Notes: generated from the sequence alone by a model not told the origin. Positions 14,020 through 22,362 are shown, counted from the stretch's first letter. The stretch is 32,162 bases of DNA from Clostridia bacterium (GCA_017646555.1 JAGCMG010000151.1:1-32162); one strand, 5' to 3'. Translations and numbers: made by a program.

Positions 14020-14643
14020 ATGCAAGTTAAATTATTTGATATGACCGCTAAGGAAGTTGGCGAATTAACCTTAAACGACCAGTTGTTCGATATCGAATAC
14101 AACGAAGCCGTTATTCACCAAGCAATCGTAACCCGTCTTGCAAACGAAAGACAAGGTACGAAGAGCACTCTTACCAGAAGTGAAGTAAGAGGCGGTGGCA
14201 TTAAGCCTTGGAGACAAAAAGGTACTGGTAGAGCAAGACAAGGTTCAATCCGTTCACCACAATGGATTCACGGTGGCGTGGTATTTGCACCAAAGCCAAG
14301 AGACTTCTCAAAGAAGATGAACCTCACCGCTAAAAGAGTAGCAATGTTCTCTGCTTTATCACAAAAAATCCGTGATAACGAAGTTATTTTCGTTGACGCA
14401 CTCGTAAGCGAAAATGGTAAAACCAAAGAAGTTGTAAGTTTCTTAAAAGCATTTGGTCTTGAAAAGACGGTACTTTTCGTAATGGATAACTCTGACGAAA
14501 AGGTATTAAGAGCAAGCGCAAACATTAAAGCAGTAAGCACTATCCCAGCAGAACAAATCAACACTTACGACATCGTAAAGAACGCTAAAGTAGTAATCAC
14601 TGCAGGCGCAATTGCAAAAATCCAGGAGGCTTATGAAGTATGA
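14020..14643 (+). CDS. rplD: 50S ribosomal protein L4
   Basis: 207 residues. L4 lines the exit tunnel; its extended loop is visible as GGGIKPWRQKGTGRARQGS (residues 58-76), the region where macrolide-resistance changes usually occur, and reads wild-type here. In Escherichia coli L4 represses the S10 operon; whether it does so here through the leader at 12686-12900 is an open inference. The last codons contain the ribosome site of rplW and overlap it by 4 nt. Confidence 0.97.
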   Translation: MQVKLFDMTAKEVGELTLNDQLFDIEYNEAVIHQAIVTRLANERQGTKSTLTRSEVRGGGIKPWRQKGTGRARQGSIRSPQWIHGGVVFAPKPRDFSKKMNLTAKRVAMFSALSQKIRDNEVIFVDALVSENGKTKEVVSFLKAFGLEKTVLFVMDNSDEKVLRASANIKAVSTIPAEQINTYDIVKNAKVVITAGAIAKIQEAYEV

Positions 14644-14930
14644 GAGCACACGATATAATCATTAAACCTATCCTTTCGGAAAAAAGCTACGCAGGTATTG
14701 CTGATAAAAAATACACTTTCGTAGTTGCAAAAAACGCTAACAAAACCGAAATCAAACTCGCTGTTGAAGAAATCTTCGGCGTAAAGGTAGAAAAGGTAAA
14801 CACCGCAAACGTAGACGGTAAAATGAGAAGAATGGGCGCGCACCAAGGTCTTACCCCGTCTTACAAGAAGGCTGTCGTTCAACTTAAGAAAGACAGCAAA
14901 TCAATCGAATTCTTCGATTCCTTATCTTAA
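14640..14930 (+). CDS. rplW: 50S ribosomal protein L23
   Basis: 96 residues, normal size. L23 sits at the tunnel exit and is the docking point for trigger factor and SRP. Opening AHDIIIKPILSEKSY and the later VEKVNTANVDGKMRRMG are typical. Its ATG overlaps the rplD stop (ATGA), with an AGGAGG inside rplD, so it is coupled to L4 translation. Confidence 0.96.
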   Translation: MRAHDIIIKPILSEKSYAGIADKKYTFVVAKNANKTEIKLAVEEIFGVKVEKVNTANVDGKMRRMGAHQGLTPSYKKAVVQLKKDSKSIEFFDSLS

Positions 14931-14947
14931 TTAGGAGGAATTAAATC

Positions 14948-15775
14948 ATGGCAGTTAAAAGATATAAGCCGACGTCGCCTGCTCGCCGTTTCATGACGGT
15001 TCACTCGTACGACGAAATCACGGCTAAAAAACCAGAAAGATCTCTTATCGAAGATCAAAGAAAGAGCGGTGGTAGAAACGCTACCGGCCGTATCACCGTA
15101 AGACATATCGGTGGCGGTAATAGACGTAAATACCGTATTATTGACTTTAAGAGAGATAAAGTTGATATTCCGGCAACCGTAAAAACTATCGAATACGACC
15201 CAAATAGAAGCGCTAATATCGCACTCGTATGCTATGCAGACGGCGCAAAGAGATACATCCTTGCACCAGTAGGTCTTAACGTAGGCGATAAGATTATCAG
15301 CAGTACTACTGCAGATATCAAAGCAGGTAACGCATTACCACTTGAAAACATCCCAGTTGGTACCATGGTTCACAACATTGAAATGCAACCGGGTAAAGGC
15401 GGTCAAATCGCGCGTTCAGCAGGTATGGCAGCACAACTTATGGCTAAAGAAGGTAAATACGCAACCATCAAAATGCCATCAGGCGAAATGAGATATATTC
15501 TCGCAACCTGTAAGGCAACTATTGGTCAAGTAGGTAACTTAGAACACGAAATCATCAGAATCGGTAAAGCAGGTAAAACTCGTCATATGGGTATCCGTCC
15601 TACCGTTCGTGGTGTGGTAATGAACCCTTGCGATCACCCTCACGGTGGTGGTGAAGGTAAATCACCTATCGGTCACCCAGGTCCACTTACTCCATGGGGT
15701 AAGCCAGCACTTGGTTACAAGACAAGAAAACGCAAGAAATCTTCTTCGAAGATGATTGTTACGAGAATAAATTAA
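14948..15775 (+). CDS. rplB: 50S ribosomal protein L2
   Basis: 275 residues, complete. L2 is needed for subunit joining and peptidyl transfer. The C-terminal signature NPCDHPHGGGEGKSPIGHPG (216-235) with the essential His is intact, followed by the basic tail KTRKRKKSS. RBS AGGAGGA. Good conservation throughout. Confidence 0.98.
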   Translation: MAVKRYKPTSPARRFMTVHSYDEITAKKPERSLIEDQRKSGGRNATGRITVRHIGGGNRRKYRIIDFKRDKVDIPATVKTIEYDPNRSANIALVCYADGAKRYILAPVGLNVGDKIISSTTADIKAGNALPLENIPVGTMVHNIEMQPGKGGQIARSAGMAAQLMAKEGKYATIKMPSGEMRYILATCKATIGQVGNLEHEIIRIGKAGKTRHMGIRPTVRGVVMNPCDHPHGGGEGKSPIGHPGPLTPWGKPALGYKTRKRKKSSSKMIVTRIN

Positions 15776-15790
15776 GGAGGATAGCAGAAC

Positions 15791-16069
15791 ATGTCAAGAA
15801 GTGTCAAGAAAGGACCTTACGTGGAAGCAAGATTGCTTAAAAGAGTACAGGAACTTAATGAAAAGAACGATAAGAAAGTTTTAAAGACTTGGTCAAGAGC
15901 GTCTACTATTTTCCCTGAAATGGTAGGTCATACTATCGCCGTATACGACGGTAGAAAACACGTTCCCGTATACGTTACTGAAGATATGGTAGGTTGCAAA
16001 CTCGGTGAGTTCGCGCCAACCAGAACGTTCAAAGGACACGCCGGTGAAAAATCGACGGGTGCTAGATAA
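15791..16069 (+). CDS. rpsS: 30S ribosomal protein S19
   Basis: 92 residues, canonical: opening SRSVKKGPYV and C-terminal GCKLGEFAPTRTFKGH. S19 is in the 30S head with S13, contacting tRNA and the 50S bridge. AAGGAGGA site before the ATG; 12 nt to rplV. Confidence 0.97.
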   Translation: MSRSVKKGPYVEARLLKRVQELNEKNDKKVLKTWSRASTIFPEMVGHTIAVYDGRKHVPVYVTEDMVGCKLGEFAPTRTFKGHAGEKSTGAR

Positions 16070-16081
16070 TGGAGGTCTATT

Positions 16082-16468
16082 ATGGCTAAGAATATGAAAG
16101 AAAAAGCGATTAAACGCGAAGAAAATAGAGATAAAAGACCTATGGCAATCGCTAAACACGTAAGAATTTCACCTTACAAGGTAAGAATCGTTCTTAACCT
16201 TATTAGAGGTAAGAGTTACGCTGAAGCGGTAGCAATTTTAACCTACACACCGAAATCTGCATCTGAACCAATTAAGAAAGTTCTTATGTCGGCAGCAGCA
16301 AATGCAGAACACAATCTCGGTATGAGCAAAGACAATTTATACGTAGCAGCATGCTTTGCTGACCAAGGTTCAACCTTAAAAAGAGTTCAACCGGTTTCAA
16401 AGGGCAGAGCGTACAGAATCTTAAAGCGCACCAGTCACATCACCGTGATTTTGGATGCAAAAGCGTAA
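16082..16468 (+). CDS. rplV: 50S ribosomal protein L22 with basic N-terminal extension
   Basis: 128 residues, about 15 more than the usual 110-115. The extra residues are the Lys/Arg/Glu-rich N-terminus (KNMKEKAIKREENRDKRP); the L22 core starts at AIAKHVRISPYKVRIV. The tunnel hairpin near the C-terminus (KGRAYRILKRTSHITV) is typical. The start is supported by GGAGGT 7 nt upstream; a later start at the internal Met (M21) would lack a ribosome site. Confidence 0.95.
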   Translation: MAKNMKEKAIKREENRDKRPMAIAKHVRISPYKVRIVLNLIRGKSYAEAVAILTYTPKSASEPIKKVLMSAAANAEHNLGMSKDNLYVAACFADQGSTLKRVQPVSKGRAYRILKRTSHITVILDAKA

Positions 16469-16478
16469 GGAGGACGAT

Positions 16479-17144
16479 ATGGGACAAAAAGTTAATCCAC
16501 ACGGCTTAAGAGTCGGCATCATTAAAGATTGGGACACCCAATGGTACGCTCCTAAAAAAGATATTGCTAAATATCTTAAAGAAGATAACGTTATTCGTAC
16601 CGCTTTAAAGAAAAAGTATTATCAAGCTGCAATCAGCAAAATCGTTATCGAACGTGCTGCACAAAGACTTATCGTAACCATGCACACTGGTAGACCAGGC
16701 GTACTTATCGGTAAAGCAGGCGCAGAAATCGAAATTATCAAAGCAACCATCGCAAAACTCACTGGTAGCAAGCAAATTTCTATCAATATCGTAGAAGTTA
16801 AACGCCCAGATTGCGACGCACAATTAGTTGCTGAATCAATCGCTGCTCAACTTGAAAAGAGAGTATCTTTCAGAAGAGCAATGAAACAATCCATTTCCCG
16901 TTCAATGAGAAGCGGTGTAAAGGGTATCAAAGTAATGATTAGCGGTAGACTTGACGGCGCAGAAATCGCGCGTTCGGAAAGCCACCACGAAGGTTCTATT
17001 CCGCTTCAAACCTTAAGAGCGGATATTGATTACGGCTTTGCAGAAGCACACACCACCTTCGGTGTTATCGGTATCAAAACCTGGATTTATAAGGGTGAAG
17101 TTATCGGCCGTAGCAAAAAAGCTGTAGAAGGAGGCCAAGCATAA
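16479..17144 (+). CDS. rpsC: 30S ribosomal protein S3
   Basis: 221 residues from the ATG at 16479, which opens GQKVNPHGLRVG as in nearly all S3 proteins and has AAGGAGG just upstream. An earlier in-frame ATG (16455) lies inside rplV and before that ribosome site and is not used. The KH domain is visible around PGVLIGKAGAEIEIIK, and the C-terminal domain ends GVIGIKTWIYKGEV. S3 is in the mRNA entry channel. Confidence 0.97.
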   Translation: MGQKVNPHGLRVGIIKDWDTQWYAPKKDIAKYLKEDNVIRTALKKKYYQAAISKIVIERAAQRLIVTMHTGRPGVLIGKAGAEIEIIKATIAKLTGSKQISINIVEVKRPDCDAQLVAESIAAQLEKRVSFRRAMKQSISRSMRSGVKGIKVMISGRLDGAEIARSESHHEGSIPLQTLRADIDYGFAEAHTTFGVIGIKTWIYKGEVIGRSKKAVEGGQA

Positions 17145-17146
17145 TT

Positions 17147-17590
17147 ATGTTAATGCCTAAAAGAGTAAAAAGAAGAAGAGTTCACCGCGGTAGAATGACT
17201 GGTAAATGCACCAAGGGTAATACTATTGCATACGGTGAATACGCACTCGTAGCAATGGAACCGGCTTGGATTAAGTCAAACCAAATCGAAGCAGCCCGTG
17301 TTGCTATGACAAGATTTATCAAGAGAGGCGGTAAAGTATGGATTGATATTTTCCCGCACAAACCAATTACCAAAAAGCCAGCGGATAGCCGTATGGGTAG
17401 TGGTAAAGGTTCGGTAGAATACTGGGTAGCAGTAGTTAAACCAGGCAGAGTAATGTTCGAAATGTCAGGTATTGACGAAGCAATCGCTAAAGAAGCAATG
17501 CGACTTGCTGCTCACAAGTTACCAATTAAAACCAAGTTCGTTAAAAAGAGCGATATGGTTAAAAATACTACGGAAGGAGATGCAGAATAA
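17147..17590 (+). CDS. rplP: 50S ribosomal protein L16
   Basis: 147 residues. Opening MLMPKRVKRRRVHRGRM and the region SGKGSVEYWVAVVKPGR are diagnostic. L16 positions aminoacyl-tRNA at the A site. The GGAGG inside the end of rpsC serves as ribosome site. The stop shares a base with the rpmC ATG. Confidence 0.97.
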   Translation: MLMPKRVKRRRVHRGRMTGKCTKGNTIAYGEYALVAMEPAWIKSNQIEAARVAMTRFIKRGGKVWIDIFPHKPITKKPADSRMGSGKGSVEYWVAVVKPGRVMFEMSGIDEAIAKEAMRLAAHKLPIKTKFVKKSDMVKNTTEGDAE

Positions 17591-17784
17591 TGAAAGCGAA
17601 AGAACTTCAAGGTTTATCAGTTGCTGAACTCAACACAAAACTTGCGGAACTCAAAGAAGAATTATTCAATCTTCGTTTCCGTCATGCAACCGGACAGCTT
17701 GAAAATCCGGTGTCTTTAAGAAACTGCCGTCGTGAAATCGCAAGAGTACAAACGATTATCCGTCAGAAAGAATTAAAGGCGTAA
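17590..17784 (+). CDS. rpmC: 50S ribosomal protein L29
   Basis: 64 residues, two helices: KAKELQGLSVAELNTKLAELKEELFNLRF is split by the normal turn, then RNCRREIARVQTIIRQKE. It lies beside L23 near the tunnel exit. The start overlaps the rplP stop by one base (TAATG), so translation is coupled. Confidence 0.96.
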   Translation: MKAKELQGLSVAELNTKLAELKEELFNLRFRHATGQLENPVSLRNCRREIARVQTIIRQKELKA

Positions 17785-17796
17785 GGAAGGTGCAAT

Positions 17797-18051
17797 ATGG
17801 AAAGAAATCTCAGAAAAGAAAGAATCGGTATTGTAGTATCGGATAAAATGGATAAAACGGTAGTAGTTGCTATCGAAGAAAGATTCAAGCATCCGCTTTA
17901 CAAAAAGACAGTAAAAAAGACTCACAAATTTAAAGCACACGATGAACTCAACGCATGTGGCGTAGGCGATAAAGTATTAATCGTTGAAACCAGAAAACTC
18001 TCTAAGGACAAGAATTGGAGAGTAGCCGAAATCATCGAAAAGGCGAAGTAA
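17797..18051 (+). CDS. rpsQ: 30S ribosomal protein S17
   Basis: 84 residues, OB fold. The diagnostic motif GIVVSDKMDKTVVVAIEER and the later RKLSKDKNWRVAEII are intact. It binds 16S rRNA early in assembly. AAGGAAGG site before the ATG. Confidence 0.96.
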   Translation: MERNLRKERIGIVVSDKMDKTVVVAIEERFKHPLYKKTVKKTHKFKAHDELNACGVGDKVLIVETRKLSKDKNWRVAEIIEKAK

Positions 18052-18063
18052 TAGGAGGACGAC

Positions 18064-18432
18064 ATGATACAACCACAGACTATATTAAAAGCTGCTGATA
18101 ACTCAGGCGCTAAAGAACTCATGTGCATCAGAGTCCTCGGTGGCTCGTTCAGAAGAACAGGCAACATTGGCGACGTTATCGTATGTAGCGTAAAGAGCGC
18201 AACCCCAGGTGGCGCTGCTAAAAAAGGTAAAGTATACAGAGCGGTAATCGTAAGAAGCAAGAACGGCATCAGACGTCCGGACGGCACTTACATCAGATTT
18301 GATGAAAATGCAGCGGTAATTATCGACGGCAACAAACAACCTATCGGTACCCGTATCTTTGGACCTATCGCAAGAGAACTTCGTGACAAGGATTATATGA
18401 AAATTATTTCCCTTGCACCGGAAGTTTTATAA
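18064..18432 (+). CDS. rplN: 50S ribosomal protein L14
   Basis: 122 residues, canonical: opening MIQPQTILKAADNSGAKEL, then NGIRRPDGTYIRFDENAAV, and the end FGPIARELRDKDYMKIISLAPEVL. L14 forms an intersubunit bridge and binds RsfS. First gene of the classical spc part, 12 nt after rpsQ with no separate promoter or terminator seen. Confidence 0.97.
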   Translation: MIQPQTILKAADNSGAKELMCIRVLGGSFRRTGNIGDVIVCSVKSATPGGAAKKGKVYRAVIVRSKNGIRRPDGTYIRFDENAAVIIDGNKQPIGTRIFGPIARELRDKDYMKIISLAPEVL

Positions 18433-18443
18433 GGAGAAGCGTT

Positions 18444-18893
18444 ATGAAGATTAAGAAGAACGATAAAGTTTTAGTAATCACGGGCAAAGACGCAGGTAAG
18501 ACCGCAAAGGTTTTAGTTGCAATGCCTAAAGCAAATAAAGTAGTAGTAGACGGCGTAAACGTACAAAAGAAACACGCTAAGGCAAGAAGCGCTAACCAAG
18601 TAAGCGAAATCAAATCACAATCAGGCGCTATCGACGTATCAAACGTAATGGTAGTATGCCCAACTTGTGACAAAGCAACCAGAGTAGCATACAAGGTTGA
18701 AGGCGACAAGAAAGTTAGAGTTTGCAAGAAGTGTGGCGCTCTCTTAGACGTAGCCGAAGTTAAAGAAGTTAAAAAGGCTGCTAAAAAGGCTACTAAAAAA
18801 GCAGATGCTACCGAAGCAACTGAAAAGAAACCAACTACCAGAAAGAGAACTACCAAAAAGGTAGAAGCGCCAGCAGAAGATGCTAACGCTTAA
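18444..18893 (+). CDS. rplX: 50S ribosomal protein L24 with zinc ribbon and Lys/Ala/Thr-rich tail
   Basis: 149 residues against a usual 100-110. The N-terminal KOW domain (KKNDKVLVITGKDAGK) is normal, and the C-terminal zinc-ribbon has Cys72/75/94/97, which many Firmicutes keep. After about residue 105 comes a low-complexity tail of repeated KKA/TKK and acidic patches, ending APAEDANA. The tail is in frame with normal codon use and ends just before the rplE ribosome site, so it is real. L24 initiates 50S assembly near the tunnel exit; the tail could reach rRNA or the solvent side. Confidence 0.95.
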   Translation: MKIKKNDKVLVITGKDAGKTAKVLVAMPKANKVVVDGVNVQKKHAKARSANQVSEIKSQSGAIDVSNVMVVCPTCDKATRVAYKVEGDKKVRVCKKCGALLDVAEVKEVKKAAKKATKKADATEATEKKPTTRKRTTKKVEAPAEDANA

Positions 18894-18913
18894 TAACGGG
18901 AGGAGAAATAATT

Positions 18914-19471
18914 ATGGCAGAAAAAACTGTGAATAGAGTAAAAGCCCGTTATCAAAACGAGGTAATGGCTTACTTAAAAGAAAAATTCAATTACAACAAC
19001 GTAAATGAAATTCCTAAACTTGTAAAGATTACCATCAACACTGGTTTAGGCGACGTAAAAGATAATGCAAAGAGCGTTCAACAAGCGGTTGAAGAACTTA
19101 AGACTATTGCAGGTCAAAAGCCTTATCAAACCCAAGCAAGAAAATCTATCGCAAACTTCAAAGTAAGAGAAGGTATGGTAGTAGGCGCTAAAGTTACTTT
19201 AAGAAGTGACAGAATGTACGAATTCTTTGATAAACTCGTATCAATCGCACTTCCAAGAGTTAGAGACTTTAGAGGCGTTCCTACCAAATCATTCGACGGT
19301 AGAGGCAACTATGCGCTCGGTATTAAAGAACAACTTATTTTCCCAGAAATTTCATACGACCAAGTAGAAAAAGTAAGGGGTTACGACGTTTGTTTCACCA
19401 CGACCGCTAAAACGGACGAAGAAGCATACGAACTCTTAAAGGCACTCGGTATGCCTTTTGCAGCGAAGTAA
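18914..19471 (+). CDS. rplE: 50S ribosomal protein L5
   Basis: 185 residues, close to the family norm of 179. Signatures: YNNVNEIPKLVKITINTGLGD, the P-site loop region RDFRGVPTKSFDGRGNYALGI and the end LGMPF. It binds 5S rRNA in the central protuberance. Good AGGAGA site. Confidence 0.97.
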   Translation: MAEKTVNRVKARYQNEVMAYLKEKFNYNNVNEIPKLVKITINTGLGDVKDNAKSVQQAVEELKTIAGQKPYQTQARKSIANFKVREGMVVGAKVTLRSDRMYEFFDKLVSIALPRVRDFRGVPTKSFDGRGNYALGIKEQLIFPEISYDQVEKVRGYDVCFTTTAKTDEEAYELLKALGMPFAAK

Positions 19472-19488
19472 GGTAGGAGGATATAACA

Positions 19489-19674
19489 ATGGCTAAAAAA
19501 GCAATGATAAATAAACAACAAAAGCCTGCGAAGTTTTCTACCAGAGCGTACACTAGATGCAGCATTTGTGGTAGACCACACGCTGTATTAAGAAAATACG
19601 GTATTTGCCGTATATGTTTTAGAAACTTGGCGTATAAGGGTGAAATCCCTGGCGTTAAAAAGGCAAGTTGGTAA
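19489..19674 (+). CDS. rpsN: 30S ribosomal protein S14, zinc-binding type Z
   Basis: 61 residues, the short C+ form with a zinc ribbon at Cys24/27 (CSIC) and Cys40/43 (CRIC). This is the constitutive form of Firmicutes; a zinc-free paralog is not in this window. It completes the 30S head. AGGAGGA site before the ATG. Confidence 0.97.
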   Translation: MAKKAMINKQQKPAKFSTRAYTRCSICGRPHAVLRKYGICRICFRNLAYKGEIPGVKKASW

Positions 19675-19691
19675 TAAGGGAGGAATTAAAA

Positions 19692-20081
19692 ATGACAGAC
19701 GTTATAGCAGATATGCTTACCAGAATCCGTAACGGACTTATGGCAAAACACGAAACGGTAGAAATCCCCGCATCCAACACCAAAAAAGCTATCGCAGATA
19801 TTCTTTTAAGAGAAGGCTACGTAGCTGACGTTAAGATTGTGGAAGGCGTTCAAGGCACCATAGTAATCACTCTTAAATACACCGCTAACGGCGCAAAAGT
19901 TATTAGTGGCTTAAAGAGAGTAAGTAAACCGGGTCTTCGCGTATACGTAGGTTGCGACGAAATCCCAAGCGTTTTAGGTGGTTTAGGTATTGCAATCCTT
20001 TCTACCTCAAACGGCATTATGACAGATAAAGAAGCAAGAAAAGCACACCAAGGTGGCGAAGTTCTTGCGTACATTTGGTAA
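19692..20081 (+). CDS. rpsH: 30S ribosomal protein S8
   Basis: 129 residues from the ATG at 19692 with GGGAGGA 7 nt before it; an upstream in-frame TTG at 19668 overlaps the rpsN end and is rejected. The family opening MTDVIADMLTRIRNG and the C-terminal STSNGIMTDKEARKA are canonical. In Escherichia coli S8 represses the spc operon by binding at rplE; I see no obvious S8-like hairpin here. Confidence 0.96.
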   Translation: MTDVIADMLTRIRNGLMAKHETVEIPASNTKKAIADILLREGYVADVKIVEGVQGTIVITLKYTANGAKVISGLKRVSKPGLRVYVGCDEIPSVLGGLGIAILSTSNGIMTDKEARKAHQGGEVLAYIW

Positions 20082-20096
20082 GGAGGTAATCGGTAT

Positions 20097-20639
20097 ATGT
20101 CAAGAATAGGTAAATTACCGGTTGCAATCCCTGCCGGTGTAACGGTTGAAGCAAAAGACAGCGTAATCACCGTAAAAGGCCCAAAAGGCACTTTAACCCA
20201 AGATTACGATGCAGCAAACATCACCGTTAAAGTTGAAGGCGCAGTAGCAACCGTTACTCGTGCTAACGACGACAAAGAAATTAGAGCAAAGCACGGCTTA
20301 TATAGAGCGTTGCTTCAAAACATGATAATCGGCGTTACTGACGGCTACAAGAAAACCTTAGTAGTAGCAGGCGTTGGTTATAAAGTTGCAAAACAAGGCA
20401 ATAAAGTAGTTCTTAACGTAGGTTATTCACACCCAGTTGAAATTTTTGAAACTGCAGACGTTAAACTCGAATGCCCAACTGCAACCGAAATCGTAGTAAG
20501 CTGTATTAACAAGGCTGTAGTAGGTCAATACGCTGCAACGGTTAGAAGCATTAGAAAACCTGAACCTTACCACGGTTACGGTATTCACTACAGTGATGAA
20601 GTGATTGAACGTAAAGAAGGTAAGACAGCAGGTAAGTAA
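20097..20639 (+). CDS. rplF: 50S ribosomal protein L6
   Basis: 180 residues, two repeats of the L6 fold. Opening SRIGKLPVAIPAGV and the closing KPEPYHGYGIHY are canonical. It lies at the base of the L7/L12 stalk near the elongation-factor site. AGGAGGTAA site before the ATG. An unusual 99-nt gap follows before rplR. Confidence 0.97.
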   Translation: MSRIGKLPVAIPAGVTVEAKDSVITVKGPKGTLTQDYDAANITVKVEGAVATVTRANDDKEIRAKHGLYRALLQNMIIGVTDGYKKTLVVAGVGYKVAKQGNKVVLNVGYSHPVEIFETADVKLECPTATEIVVSCINKAVVGQYAATVRSIRKPEPYHGYGIHYSDEVIERKEGKTAGK

Positions 20640-20738
20640 TAGTTAGTTACTTTTGGTGGGGCACGGCAACGGTTATCGGCCGTAGTCCTGCTGAGTGCTG
20701 TTAATAAAAGCGAAAAGTATTAAATCAGGAGAAGCGAA
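20640..20738 (+). promoter_or_regulatory. Structured rplF-rplR intercistronic region
   Basis: An outer stem TACTTTT (20648-20654) with AAAAGTA (20713-20719) encloses ACGGC (20663-20667) with GCCGT (20679-20683), whose loop has a further CG/CG pair. GCAC (20661-20664) can pair with GTGC (20695-20698) as an alternative. The rplR ribosome site (AGGAGAAG) follows the outer stem and is free. There is no T-run. It could be an r-protein site or a processing site; the ligand is unknown. Confidence 0.5.
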
Positions 20739-21107
20739 ATGATTACCAAAATCGACAAAAACGCAGACAGAAAGAAAAGACACGTCAGAGTTAGAGGTAA
20801 GGTAAAGGGTACTGCAAACGCTCCAAGATTATGTGTTTACAGAAGTTTAAATAACATCTACGCACAATTAATCGACGACGTAGCAGGCAACACTTTAGTT
20901 ACTGCATCAACGCTTGACAAGGCAATAAAAGGCACGTTCGACGGCAAAACCAAAACTGAAGTAGCAAAAGCAGTAGGTGAACTTTTAGCGAAAAAAGCGC
21001 TTGAAAAGGGTATCGAATGTGCAGTATTTGACAGAGGCGGTTACCTTTACATCGGTAGAGTAGCAGCTTTGGCAGACGGCGCAAGAGAGGGTGGCTTAAA
21101 ATTCTAA
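20739..21107 (+). CDS. rplR: 50S ribosomal protein L18
   Basis: 122 residues. It binds 5S rRNA with L5. Signatures: RKKRHVRVRGKVKGT, RLCVYRSLNNIYAQLIDD and the end FDRGGYLYIGRVAALADGARE are canonical. AGGAGAAG site; preceded by a possible regulatory stem. Confidence 0.97.
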   Translation: MITKIDKNADRKKRHVRVRGKVKGTANAPRLCVYRSLNNIYAQLIDDVAGNTLVTASTLDKAIKGTFDGKTKTEVAKAVGELLAKKALEKGIECAVFDRGGYLYIGRVAALADGAREGGLKF

Positions 21108-21137
21108 GCCCGTAAAAAATAAGGAGAAATTATAATT

Positions 21138-21656
21138 ATGGCAAGAGATAATAATAGAGCACCTCGTAGAGTAGAAGACGACGGATTAGTAAAGAAACTT
21201 ATCGCCGTTAACCGTGTAACCAAGGTTGTTAAGGGTGGTAGAAATATGAGATTTGCCGCTTTAGTTGTAGTAGGCGACGGCGCAGGTAAAGTAGGCTATG
21301 CAATGGGCAAAGCAAACGAAGTTCCTGAAGCAATCGAAAAAGCAACTCAAAGAGCAAAGAGAAGTATGGTTAAAATTTCCGTACTTGGCACTACGATTCC
21401 ACACGAAGTAATCGGTAAATTCAATAGGGGTTCAATCCTTATGATGCCAGCTTCTGAAGGTACTGGTGTTATCGCAGGTGGTCCGGTTCGTTCGGTAATG
21501 GCTGCGGTAGGTATTAAGGATATCAGAACCAAATCACACGGTTCAAACAACCCAATCAATATGGTAAAAGCAGCAGTTGAAGGTCTTAAAGAACTTCGTA
21601 CGGCTGAAGAAGTTGCTGCAGTTCGCGGTAAAACCGTGGACGAAATTAAGGCTTAA
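21138..21656 (+). CDS. rpsE: 30S ribosomal protein S5
   Basis: 172 residues. dsRBD-like N-terminal half (VAVNRVTKVVKGG-like segment IAVNRVTKVVKGGRNMRF) and C-terminal fold with GSNNPINMVKAAVEGL. It is involved in decoding accuracy and mRNA unwinding; the loop where spectinomycin resistance arises (VVKGGRNM) looks normal. AAGGAGA site. Confidence 0.97.
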   Translation: MARDNNRAPRRVEDDGLVKKLIAVNRVTKVVKGGRNMRFAALVVVGDGAGKVGYAMGKANEVPEAIEKATQRAKRSMVKISVLGTTIPHEVIGKFNRGSILMMPASEGTGVIAGGPVRSVMAAVGIKDIRTKSHGSNNPINMVKAAVEGLKELRTAEEVAAVRGKTVDEIKA

Positions 21657-21670
21657 GGAGGTAACTTGAA

Positions 21671-21874
21671 ATGGCTAAGAAGAAAGAAGTAGTAAAAGAA
21701 ATTAAAGTTACTTTAGTAAAGAGTACTATTGCTTGCACACCTAACCAAAAGAAAGTAGTTGCTGCTTTAGGTCTTAAGAAAATCCGTTCGTTCAAGATTC
21801 ACAAAGCGAACGCATGTATTCTCGGTATGATTGCGAAAGTATCGCATCTCGTATCAGTAGAAGACGTTCAGTAA
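21671..21874 (+). CDS. rpmD: 50S ribosomal protein L30
   Basis: 67 residues, slightly longer than the usual 58-60 because of the Lys-rich start (AKKKEVVKE). Core IKVTLVKSTIACTPNQKKVVAALGL and the closing GMIAKVSHLVSVEDV are typical; the usual GLKKIRS motif is present. AAGGAGGT site. Confidence 0.95.
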   Translation: MAKKKEVVKEIKVTLVKSTIACTPNQKKVVAALGLKKIRSFKIHKANACILGMIAKVSHLVSVEDVQ

Positions 21875-21898
21875 TCTGACGGAAAAAGGAGTAATAAT

Positions 21899-22345
21899 AT
21901 GAGAATAGATACTATACAACCGGCAATCGGTGCAACCACTACCGCAAAAAGACTTGGTAGAGGTATCGGTTCAGGCTTAGGTAAAACGTCTGGTAAAGGT
22001 CACAAAGGTCAATGGGCTAGAAGTGGCGGTGGCGTAAGACCTGGCTTTGAAGGTGGTCAAATGCCTTTAACCCGTAGAGTTCCGAAGCGTGGTTTCAACA
22101 ACAATTTTAAAAAGGTTTATTCTGTCGTTAACCTTTCTGCTTTCAATTCATTTGAAGCAGGTAGCGTAATTGATAAGGCTGCACTTTTAGAAAAAGGTCT
22201 TATCAAAGAAGTTAAAAACGACGTAGGTCTTAAAGTTCTTGGTAACGGCGAATTAACCGTTGCAGTAACTGTAAAGGCTGCAAAATTCTCGGCTACGGCT
22301 AAAGAAGCAATCGAAAAGGTTGGCGGCAAGGCTGAGATTGAATAA
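21899..22345 (+). CDS. rplO: 50S ribosomal protein L15
   Basis: 148 residues, normal. The Gly-rich N-terminus (RLGRGIGSGLGKTSGKGHKG) and FEGGQMPLTRRVPKRGF are diagnostic; the C-terminal domain is conserved. A late-assembly protein connecting several 23S domains. 17 nt before secY. Confidence 0.97.
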   Translation: MRIDTIQPAIGATTTAKRLGRGIGSGLGKTSGKGHKGQWARSGGGVRPGFEGGQMPLTRRVPKRGFNNNFKKVYSVVNLSAFNSFEAGSVIDKAALLEKGLIKEVKNDVGLKVLGNGELTVAVTVKAAKFSATAKEAIEKVGGKAEIE

Positions 22346-22362
22346 ACCCATGGAGGGCGAAA

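Noticed and set aside
16455..16478. Upstream ATG for rpsC
   Set aside because: It lies inside rplV and before the ribosome site; the conserved MGQKVNPHG start is at 16479.
19668..19691. Upstream TTG for rpsH
   Set aside because: It overlaps rpsN and would place the GGGAGGA site inside the gene; the conserved start is at 19692.
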